From an uncultured Gammaproteobacteria bacterium (GTDB lineage Bacteria; Pseudomonadota; Gammaproteobacteria; Nitrosococcales; Methylophagaceae): DNA of 64,000 nt. Numbering within the stretch: the stretch's first letter is position 1; every line of letters begins with the position of its first letter. Location: assembly GCA_905181885.1 (NCBI GenBank), contig CAJIZI010000002.1, positions 1 to 64,000 of the forward strand. The letters run 5' to 3'. A program made the translations under genes and the position numbers. The notes beneath the pieces are model-generated. The model was given only the letters and a program-made list of their open reading frames with translations, did not search any database and was not told the origin of the DNA. Below, piece after piece: positions 1 through 7,543 of the stretch.

Positions 1-535
1 CTTCTTTATCGGCTTCGGCATTAAATGCTCTCTCTTCCTCATCAGCAGCGGGCTTTGCATCAAGCTCATTTAAAAATGCAACTGTATCTGGATCGTCAAT
101 TAAATCACCTGCAACTTGCTTTTTATTGCTCAAAAAGCCACGTCTTGCTACAAAATGAAGTAATATTCGCCCAAATTCATGTGGATCTAACTGATGATCT
201 AACGCTTTTGTCCTTAGTTGATAAGGATCTCCTAGTTTATTGAGGATTATTTCTGGTTGCGTATTGCCTTGTAACTCACGCGGCAATAAGTTAAGTAATA
301 CAAGATAGTTCAACATTCTTTCTTTGCGCCGAGCTCGTCTTTGCACAACACGCCTACCAAGTCTCGAGTCGCGACGTTTTACATTTTTTGGAGTAGGTAC
401 TCCTGCAGCTACTGCTTTGGTGAAAATACGGCTACCTATAGCAATGATCCCATCAATATTGCCGGCAGATTCATTAAGTAGTGCCCAACCTATTGAATTG
501 CTTCCTAGATCTAACCCTAAAATTTTCTTGCTCAT
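1..535 (-). CDS. cas9: Cas9 endonuclease, N-terminal part (CRISPR type II, II-C-like; C-terminal part lies outside the window)
   Basis: Manual minus-strand translation from ATG at 533-535 gives 178 uninterrupted codons: MSKKILGLDLGSNSIGWALLNESAGNIDGIIAIGSRIFTKAVAAGVPTPKNVKRRDSRLGRRVVQRRARRKERMLNYLVLLNLLPRELQGNTQPEIILNKLGDPYQLRTKALDHQLDPHEFGRILLHFVARRGFLSNKKQVAGDLIDDPDTVAFLNELDAKPAADEEERAFNAEADKE. RuvC-I (GLDLGSNSIGWAL), Arg-rich bridge helix and LRxKAL...RRGFxSNKK motif present. RBS AGGGAG at 541-546. Confidence 0.95.
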   Translation of the reverse strand, partial: MSKKILGLDLGSNSIGWALLNESAGNIDGIIAIGSRIFTKAVAAGVPTPKNVKRRDSRLGRRVVQRRARRKERMLNYLVLLNLLPRELQGNTQPEIILNKLGDPYQLRTKALDHQLDPHEFGRILLHFVARRGFLSNKKQVAGDLIDDPDTVAFLNELDAKPAADEEERAFNAEADKE

Positions 536-563
536 AACATCTCCCTGTGTATATAATCAAGAT

Positions 564-672
564 TCTTAGTGTAACCGACTAAGGTCTATTGATTGCTTTT
601 CATACTAAGAAATTGTTTTTCGTAGGCTCCGCTTTTAAGCGAGACAGGCCCTCCGCAAGGGGGGTTTTTTAT
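564..672 (+). ncRNA. Candidate tracrRNA divergent from cas9
   Basis: Perfect TATAAT at 552-557 on +, weak TTGCTC -35 at 528-533 (18-nt spacer), internal complementarity TTCTTAGT (564-571)/ACTAAGAA (604-611), hairpin CGCTTTTAAGCG, and CCCTCC-GCAA-GGGGGG-TTTTTT terminator. No protein gene on + upstream needs that terminator. Confidence 0.6.
650..670 (+). terminator. Intrinsic terminator of the candidate tracrRNA
   Basis: ccctccgcaaggggggtttttt: 6-bp GC stem, GCAA tetraloop, U-tract. Confidence 0.7.
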
Positions 673-840
673 TGCCTTTATTTTGATAACACTCCCACAT
701 TTTAATTTCCTTAGTCAGCACCTTTTACTAAACTAAAGCATATATATGATCATAAGTCTAGGCGATAACAGTTCTTATTCTCATCTATAACTAGTGACTA
801 TTAACTCGCTAAATCCTCGCGTACTGCTGCGTAAACTCTG

Positions 841-1260
841 TCATTTAGATAGTTTCAAACGTGAACATTGATAGTCTTTCGTCTGTTTTTCTCGATAGCC
901 TTTGCCTCTCGTTTTGGCTAGATATGATGCTCGATAAATAGCTGCTTGAGCAGTTTCTTCACTATCTACAAAATAGAATGGATTTTTAATTGTTGGAACG
1001 TGGTAGCCACCTGTTGGCCTTTCCCATGCCTGTCTGACCATGTCATTTATCCTTGATGAATGACGTATCAAACCTCCATCTAGGAACAATACCCAGTGAT
1101 AATGCTGGCCTTTACCTTTACCGTGATATTCCCTTGCCCAACAAAATCCGATTTGCTTAAACCCATACTCACGTTTTAGCTTTTGAAATAATCGCTTTCT
1201 AAATAAAGTCATTTGTTTATTGTGATTAAACTCAGTAGGAAGATGAAGGTCAAACCTCAA
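841..1260 (-). CDS. Inovirus Gp2 / YagK-YfjJ-family protein, C-terminal domain (replication-associated)
   Basis: GFCWAREYHGKGKGQHYHWVLFLDGG and following C-terminal sequence resemble the YagK/YfjJ C-terminal (inovirus Gp2) family. ORF start is TTG; the frame stays open upstream to 1569 without an ATG. Confidence 0.6.
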   Translation of the reverse strand: MRFDLHLPTEFNHNKQMTLFRKRLFQKLKREYGFKQIGFCWAREYHGKGKGQHYHWVLFLDGGLIRHSSRINDMVRQAWERPTGGYHVPTIKNPFYFVDSEETAQAAIYRASYLAKTRGKGYREKQTKDYQCSRLKLSK

Positions 1261-1586
1261 TACAAAAACCCTCTTCCATTTAATCCGAGCTATTTCAAAC
1301 TGTTCAATAATTCTTTGTAATATTCCGGTAAAAAGACCGAATTTTTCCCGACCTTTTCCATTATTTATTTGATAGGTTTTGTCATGGTGCGTAATAGAGT
1401 CTTTATCAGTTACTCGCTTCCTGTTTACAGTCCGCTTTAACTTCTTAGGCCTTGGTATTGTTTCTACATTATTAGTATCGTGGGTTACATTCGCTTCGCT
1501 ACTAGATAAAAGAAATAACCATTCATTTTCGTCACTTTCATGAATAGGTAAGTCCCAGCTGTTGAAGCCTCATCTATCCTTTCGTG

Positions 1587-1611
1587 TGTCAAAACCGCCA
1601 TGTCAAAACCG
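1587..1611 (+). repeat. Two 11-nt direct repeats TGTCAAAACCG (14-nt period)
   Basis: tgtcaaaaccg at 1587-1597 and 1601-1611. Confidence 0.6.
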
Positions 1612-1683
1612 TCCTCTGTTTCAGGGGTAGCTTTTGGCATAAGAGCACAACTTGCTATTTAACTTTGGTAATCTACTCATTGC

Positions 1684-1881
1684 TTACGCCTCCCCGTTGC
1701 GAGAAGCCGCTATTCTTTCTTCGAGCCATTGGTCAACCTCAGAGGTTAACCAGCCGCTTGAACGCTCACCCAGTTTGATAGGACTAGGAAACGTCCCTTG
1801 TCTTGCCTTACGGTAAATTGAGCCACCGCTTAAACGGGTAATAAGTTTAAGTTCTTTCAATTTTAATATTTGTTGAGTCAT
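1684..1881 (-). CDS. AlpA-family (CP4-57-like) DNA-binding regulator / excisionase-like protein
   Basis: 65 aa; LITRLSGGSIYRKARQGTFPSPIKLGERSSGWLTSEVDQWLEERIAASR is the typical AlpA wHTH. RBS ggagg upstream. Confidence 0.9.
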   Translation of the reverse strand: MTQQILKLKELKLITRLSGGSIYRKARQGTFPSPIKLGERSSGWLTSEVDQWLEERIAASRNGEA

Positions 1882-1915
1882 GTTAGTGAACCTCCAAGTT
1901 CGTTATTAACATGAC
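1877..1915. promoter_or_regulatory. 9-bp inverted repeat overlapping the alpA start codon (candidate operator)
   Basis: GTCATGTTA (1877-1885) / TAACATGAC (1907-1915). Confidence 0.4.
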
Positions 1916-2048
1916 TACTTATCATAAGCATATAAACTGAATATGAAAGCGAGTTTTTTTAATTATTTTCTTAGTAAGCCACTTTTTTTCTTATTTTCTT
2001 CGTATTTTCTCTTGCAAGCTAAGACCATTTGTTCAAAACCAAATAAAA

Positions 2049-2614
2049 TCAATACTCTATATCATCAAGATCAAGCACCTGCTGTTCAAATGCATTGAGA
2101 AAACTCTTAGAAAGAACCTTTTCTGCATGTTTTTTTGTAGTATCTGATATACGTTGTGTTGTGTCTATCGTCAAATTCATCAGGGAATATCAAATCACCT
2201 AACTGCTTATTTGTAATTTCTTTCTGCTCTACATTAGCTATAAGCTTTAAATCAATATATTGTAGTACCCCACTTTCTCACCCATTTGTCTATAGTTGCT
2301 TGATTGACATCGTTTTTAGGTGTCTGGCTTTCATGGGATAACCTATAGCAGAGAGCCACTCCTTAAAATCTGTTCTATCTGAGTATCAGTTGCGTCTAAG
2401 TCAACAGTAATATGGGCATGACTACATCAGCTCCAGCTCTACGTTCAAGTCATCAAAGGAGCCATAATATTTTGACTTGTTCATCCGTTGCCTTGCCTTT
2501 ACTCACTGCTTCATATGACTCATCAAAAGTGGCAAGTAGTCCATTGTCTACAGCGATTTGAGCAGATGCTGGCAAGACCTCAACAGACTGTGTGTCTCTG
2601 GGATAAGTTAGCAT
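2049..2614 (-). pseudogene. Decayed accessory protein gene (frameshifted remnant, function unassigned)
   Basis: Minus-strand coding-like segments in shifting frames: MLTYPRDTQSVEVLPASAQIAVDNGLLATFDESYEAVSKGKATDEQVKILWLL*, TDFKEWLSAIGYPMKARHLK, YIDLKLIANVEQKEITNKQLGDLIFPDEFDD, TTKKHAEKVLSKSFLNAFEQQVLDLDDIEY*. Confidence 0.4.
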
Positions 2615-2700
2615 CCCTTATAGGAGATAGCTCAGCCTTTAAATAAGTGGCTTCCTCTTTCTATTACAGACACCTACTTCTTTTATTATCTCTAGCAAGC

Positions 2701-4092
2701 TCAGCAGTTCTGCTCAGCTTCGCTGTCTAAGCTGTCCATGATGAATCTTTGTACATGCGTATCTATAGATAATTTCTTATACCACTCTTCCAAGCTCAAT
2801 TCTGGTAAAGAACTATAATTTTCGGGTTTAAACCAGCTTGTATCTAATTTACTCATTTTATTCCCTGCCTTGTTAATAGGGACAACGTTTCCGCCATTGG
2901 CTTGCCCATCTAGATAGTCAGCCCATGCTTGCATCATTTTCTTACGGTCTGGCAAGTATTGCGCGTAGTTGTATGCCCCTCTCACTCCATTCCTTTCAAC
3001 ATGTGCTAATTGGCGTTCTATCCAATCATAGTTGAAGCCCTGCTCATTAAGGTTTGTAGAGGCCATGCTTCTAAAGCCGTGTGCTGTCATTTCCTCTTGG
3101 GTATAACCCATCCGTCTTAGAGCGGCGTTTACGGTGTTTTCACTCATTGGTCTAGTGATTGTTCGACTGCTAGGGAAAACATACTTGTCACGGCCTGTGA
3201 GTGGCTTTATTTGCTCTAGTATCTCTACAGATTGTCTTGATAGCGGTACGATATGTACTACACGACTTTTCATCTTTTCTGCTGATATACGCCATTCAGC
3301 TTTGCTTAGATCGATCTCTGACCACTCTGCCTTTCTTAACTCTCCCGGCCTGACAAATACTAGAGGTGATAATTTTAAAGCTGAGGCTACAATACTTGTG
3401 CCTGTAAAGTCCTGTATGGCTCTCATCAATGCCCCTATTGCAACAGGATCGGTTATTGAAGCATGATGCTTTTCTTTTGTTGGTGGTAATGCTCCCTGCA
3501 AATCAGCACTAGGATCTCGTTCAGCGCGCCCAGTCGATATAGCATATTTAAACACTCGTCCACATATTGACTTGACTCTGTGAGCAGTTTCTAAATGGCC
3601 CTTGCTTTCAATACGTCTTAATATCGTAAGTACTTCGGGTGCTGTTATGTCATTGATATTCTTGTTGCCTAGCCAAGGAAAAACTTTTTGCTCTAATCTC
3701 AATATAGTTTTATCAGCATGGCTATCTGACCAGGTATTGCGAAATTTGATGTGCCATTCACGGGCGACTGTTTCAAAGCTGTCTTTATCCATTACAGATT
3801 GCTTATCAGCTTTTCTTAAATGTGATGGATCTATCCCATCAGATAATGACTGGCGAAAAATATTTCTTTTCATTCTCGCCTGTTTCAGACTTACTTCAGG
3901 GTAAGCACCCAGTGCTAATAATTTCTGTTTACCCTCGTAACGATACTTTAATCTCCACAACTTTCCTCCACTTGGAGCAACCTCAAGATACAAACCCTTT
4001 TCATCAGCCATTCGATACAGTTTGCTGGTGGCTGTACCATCAGGCTTTATCTTTGCTTTGGCGTTCTTTATTTTTACATCAGTTAATGGCAT
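2701..4092 (-). CDS. P4/CP4-57-type tyrosine recombinase (integrase with N-terminal arm-binding domain)
   Basis: MPLTDVKIKNAK...LYLEVAPSGGKLWRLKYRYEGKQKLLALGAYPEVSLKQAR plus catalytic RPGELRKAEWSEID, TAHGFRSMASTNLNEQGF and QLAHVERNGVRGAYN motifs. Starts next to the ssrA 3' end. Confidence 0.95.
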   Translation of the reverse strand: MPLTDVKIKNAKAKIKPDGTATSKLYRMADEKGLYLEVAPSGGKLWRLKYRYEGKQKLLALGAYPEVSLKQARMKRNIFRQSLSDGIDPSHLRKADKQSVMDKDSFETVAREWHIKFRNTWSDSHADKTILRLEQKVFPWLGNKNINDITAPEVLTILRRIESKGHLETAHRVKSICGRVFKYAISTGRAERDPSADLQGALPPTKEKHHASITDPVAIGALMRAIQDFTGTSIVASALKLSPLVFVRPGELRKAEWSEIDLSKAEWRISAEKMKSRVVHIVPLSRQSVEILEQIKPLTGRDKYVFPSSRTITRPMSENTVNAALRRMGYTQEEMTAHGFRSMASTNLNEQGFNYDWIERQLAHVERNGVRGAYNYAQYLPDRKKMMQAWADYLDGQANGGNVVPINKAGNKMSKLDTSWFKPENYSSLPELSLEEWYKKLSIDTHVQRFIMDSLDSEAEQNC

Positions 4093-4155
4093 TTGGTGGT
4101 AGATTCCTTTTTAGGTATCAATCTACCACCAAATCTACCACCATAATTGGTGGTA
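4091..4155. repeat. Inverted-repeat cluster at the int start (candidate arm-type or autoregulatory sites)
   Basis: Perfect 15-bp IR ATTTGGTGGTAGATT (4091-4105)/AATCTACCACCAAAT (4120-4134), followed by 8-bp IR TACCACCA (4136-4143)/TGGTGGTA (4148-4155). Confidence 0.7.
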
Positions 4156-4202
4156 TGTAAAGGAATGTTATATGACGCTATGAAACGACAGGCACAAAAA
4201 AA

Positions 4203-4219
4203 CCCATATATAATGGGCT
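4203..4219 (-). terminator. Probable ssrA terminator
   Basis: Minus strand AAGCCCATTATATATGGGTTTTTTTG. Confidence 0.6.
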
Positions 4220-4255
4220 TTTAAGTTCTTCTTGGTAGGTTGTGAAACCTATATA

Positions 4256-4613
4256 TGGTGGAGATGGCGGGACTCGAACCCGCGTCCGCAAATCCTCCGC
4301 TCTCAGCTCTACATGCTTATTTCATCTATTATTTTAACTAGAAACTACCCGATGAACAGGGAAAATAACTAGCGATCTTGAGAGGTTTCAGACCATCAGT
4401 ACCAAGCATACTTATGGCTTGTCTTATGAGAATTGACCATTGAAACCTAAACGCATAAGCACGGCTTTAGTCAATGGCTAGCAAGCCTAAGCTGCTAGTT
4501 TGTAGTTGTTATCGTTTGCAACTATATTTTGTTAATCTGTTTTACGAGAAGAATTAACATACTCGGCATGCACCTTAAGTTTTGTAACCCACGTCGAAAC
4601 CAGAGTCATCCCC
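4256..4613 (-). ncRNA. ssrA: tmRNA (transfer-messenger RNA)
   Basis: 5' GGGGATGACTCTGGTTTCGACGTGGGTTACAAAACTTAAGGTGCATGCCGAG, tag reading frame GCAAACGATAACAACTACAAACTAGCAGCTTAG (ANDNNYKLAA*, 4487-4519), 3' ...GGACGCGGGTTCGAGTCCCGCCATCTCCACCA. Confidence 0.95.
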
Positions 4614-4671
4614 AAAGTGTTGTACGATATAGACAGTATATGTCAGTGATTGTATCCAAGCCAGACATATG

Positions 4672-5154
4672 TTATTTATTTCTAAAAATTCGAGACTTTT
4701 CACGTGCCCAGTCTTTATCTTTTTCGGTCGCACGTTTATCGTGATGTTGCTTACCTTTAGCCAGTGCTATCTCAAGTTTAGCTCTACCCTTTTTCCAATA
4801 CATAGAAACCGGTACGATGGTATAACCTTTTCTATCAACAGCAGCTACCAAACGGTTGAGTTCGACCCTATTTAATAGTAGTTTACGACGACGAATGTCA
4901 TCAGGATGAATATGAGTTGATGCCGATAACATCGGTGAAATATGGCAGCCGTGTAACCAAGCCTCACCTTGGTGAAGTTGAACATAACTTTCATTCAACT
5001 GACCACGCCCGTCACGAAGGCTTTTGACCTCCCATCCTTCCAACACCAATCCTGCTTCAAAATTATCTTCTAAGAAAAAGTCATGACGCACACGACGATT
5101 TTTAGCAATATTACTGCTTGTACCTTTTTCTTTTTTACTTTTCTTTGTGGCCAT
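4672..5154 (-). CDS. smpB: SsrA-binding protein SmpB
   Basis: [40 protein letters not shown]; 160 aa; adjacent to ssrA. Confidence 0.97.
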   Translation of the reverse strand: MATKKSKKEKGTSSNIAKNRRVRHDFFLEDNFEAGLVLEGWEVKSLRDGRGQLNESYVQLHQGEAWLHGCHISPMLSASTHIHPDDIRRRKLLLNRVELNRLVAAVDRKGYTIVPVSMYWKKGRAKLEIALAKGKQHHDKRATEKDKDWAREKSRIFRNK

Positions 5155-5393
5155 AGTATCTATTATAAGTGCAAGTTGACTTGAACGCTCGGCTAATCAC
5201 TAATCTAAGTCAATTCTCTGTAGTTCTTGAACTCCTAGTGAATTTAGATCATAAAAACCATTTGTGGAGATAAAAAGATTTGGACTATATAAAATCAGTC
5301 ATTATGTTTATTATATAGCTACATCATCAAGAAATAGCAAAACTCATACGAGGCTGCTATTCCAACTTAAACCCTTAGGTAAAAAAACACAAT

Positions 5394-6755
5394 ATGGCTA
5401 GACCATTACAATCTATTCACGGTCAATGGTCGTCTCGCTGGGCTTTTGTCCTCGCAGCTACGGGTTCTGCCGTTGGGTTAGGGAATATTTGGAAGTTTCC
5501 TTATATCACTGGTGAAAATGGTGGTGGTGCATTTGTTCTAGTTTATCTTGCTTGTCTCGTCTTGATAGGTTTACCCGTAATGATGGCCGAAATTCTCGTG
5601 GGCCGACGAGGCCGTCAAAACCCAGTAAACTCTCTTCATAGTCTTGCAATAGAAGAGAAAACAACCCAAGACTGGCAATATTTAGGCTGGTTGGGCCTGA
5701 CGGCAGGCATTTTAATCATGTCCTATTACAGCGTCTTTGCCGGTCAAGCGCTTGCTTATGTTTTTAGAAACTTTTCTGGTGTATTCGAAGGGGTTACTGC
5801 TGACGGGGCTACTTCTATTTATAACGCCCTTGTTTCTGATCCTGAGCGCCTTTTAGCTTGGCATACAATCTTCGTGATCATCACATCTATAGTCGTTGCT
5901 CGCGGAGTTCAAGGAGGATTAGAAAAAGCTGTTAAATTTTTAATGCCAGCCCTCCTCGCCATCCTATTTTTATTAGTAGGTTACGCTGCAAATACCGGTA
6001 TCTATTTTCAACAAGGAATTGATTTTTTATTCCATGCTGACTTTTCAAAACTTTCTGGTGATTCAGTCCTAACGGCAATGGGTCATGCATTTTTCACACT
6101 CAGCTTAGGCATGGGCGCGATAATGGTCTATGGTTCTTATCTGCCAAAAAGTGCTTCTATCTTAAAAATGACCTTTGCTATTGCCTTCGCCGACACTGCC
6201 GTTGCCTTATTAGCTGGTATGGCTATCTTCCCACTTGTATTCGCTAATGGTTTAGACATTGATGCTGGCCCAGGTCTTATTTTTCACACACTACCCATAG
6301 CTTTTGGTCATATGCAGGGTGGCGCTTTCTTTGGTGGCTTATTCTTTTTACTCTTAGTCTTTGCAGCGTGGAGTTCCGCCATTTCTTTGATAGAACCTGC
6401 TGTAGCGTGGTTAGTTGAAAATAAGGAAGTTAGTCGACGTCGTGCTTCAGTAATAACGGGTTTAGTCACTTGGTCTCTTGGTTTATTAACTGTTTTCTCA
6501 TTTAATATTGCATCAGAATGGACTGTATTTGGTAACACCTTTTTTGATTTACTTGACTACCTCACTGCAAATATTATGTTGCCTCTCGGTGGTTTATTAA
6601 TAGCCATATTTGTAGGTAGAATAATGAGCCAAGATTCAAGTGAAAAAGAACTTAATATTAAACCCCAGTATCTTTATTCAACCTGGCGTTTTCTAATCCG
6701 ATATATTGCCCCCGCTGGCATTATTATTGTCTTTTTAAATATGTTGTGGAATTAA
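5394..6755 (+). CDS. Sodium-dependent (NSS/SNF family) transporter
   Basis: SSRWAFVLAATGSAVGLGNIWKFPYITGENGGGAFVLVYL. Confidence 0.93.
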   Translation: MARPLQSIHGQWSSRWAFVLAATGSAVGLGNIWKFPYITGENGGGAFVLVYLACLVLIGLPVMMAEILVGRRGRQNPVNSLHSLAIEEKTTQDWQYLGWLGLTAGILIMSYYSVFAGQALAYVFRNFSGVFEGVTADGATSIYNALVSDPERLLAWHTIFVIITSIVVARGVQGGLEKAVKFLMPALLAILFLLVGYAANTGIYFQQGIDFLFHADFSKLSGDSVLTAMGHAFFTLSLGMGAIMVYGSYLPKSASILKMTFAIAFADTAVALLAGMAIFPLVFANGLDIDAGPGLIFHTLPIAFGHMQGGAFFGGLFFLLLVFAAWSSAISLIEPAVAWLVENKEVSRRRASVITGLVTWSLGLLTVFSFNIASEWTVFGNTFFDLLDYLTANIMLPLGGLLIAIFVGRIMSQDSSEKELNIKPQYLYSTWRFLIRYIAPAGIIIVFLNMLWN

Positions 6756-6782
6756 CCAATTTCACTAATGCCAAAGTAAACA

Positions 6783-7217
6783 ATGACGACAATTACTCGA
6801 AACTCACTAGTGTCTTACACCCCTGATCAAATGTATGCTTTGGTGAATGATATTGAAGCTTATCCTAACTTTTTACCTTGGTGTCATGGTAGTAAAATCA
6901 TTAGCCGAACAGAAACAGAAATCTCTGCATCACTTGATTTGGCTAAAGGTGGGATCCATCATAAATTCTCTACTCGAAATAAACTCTTACCCGGAAAATC
7001 TATTGCTATCTCATTAATCGACGGCCCCTTCCAACATTTAGAGGGTCATTGGCAATTTGCGATGATTGGTGACAACCAAGGATGCCGTATTCAACTCGAT
7101 ATGGACTTTGAATTTTCAAATCGTTTAATTAGTATGGCCTTAGGCCCTGTTTTTACTCAAATATCAGGCTCTTTAGTTGATGCTTTTTCTAAACGTGCTC
7201 AGGAAGTGTATGGCTAG
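6783..7217 (+). CDS. ratA: RatA/PasT-type START-like (Coq10/ribosome association toxin family) protein
   Basis: SYTPDQMYALVNDIEAYPNFLPWCHGSKI. Confidence 0.9.
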   Translation: MTTITRNSLVSYTPDQMYALVNDIEAYPNFLPWCHGSKIISRTETEISASLDLAKGGIHHKFSTRNKLLPGKSIAISLIDGPFQHLEGHWQFAMIGDNQGCRIQLDMDFEFSNRLISMALGPVFTQISGSLVDAFSKRAQEVYG

Positions 7218-7542
7218 CCACATAAATATAGAAGTCTGTTACGCTTTACCCGATGAACAACGAATATTTTCACTAGAAGTACCAGATAGTTATGATGTCG
7301 AAGAAGCCATTAAACGCTCCGGCGTCCTCGAGGCCTACCCAGAAATCTCTTTAGACACATTCAAAGTAGGTGTTTTCGGCAAAATATGTAAGCTTAATAA
7401 TAGTTTGCATGATAAAGATCGCATTGAGATCTATCGTAAGCTTATCGCAGATCCGAAAGAATCACGACGCAAGAAAGTTGAAATGGAGCGTAAAAAAGCA
7501 GCTCAAGCCAAACAAAAAGCTAATACAGAATCCAATCTCTAA
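7210..7542 (+). CDS. ratB: RnfH/RatB family protein
   Basis: MASHINIEVCYALPDEQRIFSLEVPDSYDVEEAIKRSGVL; ATG at 7210 overlaps the ratA stop. ORF track start at 7177 is probably too early. Confidence 0.85.
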   Translation: MASHINIEVCYALPDEQRIFSLEVPDSYDVEEAIKRSGVLEAYPEISLDTFKVGVFGKICKLNNSLHDKDRIEIYRKLIADPKESRRKKVEMERKKAAQAKQKANTESNL

Positions 7543-7543
7543 A

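Noticed and set aside
25-569. Track ORFs 25..243 + and 324..569 +
   Set aside because: Antisense to the intact Cas9 reading frame; no recognisable protein family.
805-840. Possible left attachment site (cgctaaatcctcgcg resembles cgcaaatcctccgc in ssrA)
   Set aside because: Only about 8 consecutive matching bases and not at the ssrA 3' terminus; consistent with chance.
680-840. Search for a CRISPR array or leader upstream of cas9
   Set aside because: No regularly spaced repeats found here or elsewhere in 1-4256; an array, if present, is off-window.
6783-7542. ratA-ratB as a toxin-antitoxin system
   Set aside because: Conserved housekeeping RatA (Coq10-like)/RnfH pair near smpB in many gammaproteobacteria; no strong TA evidence.
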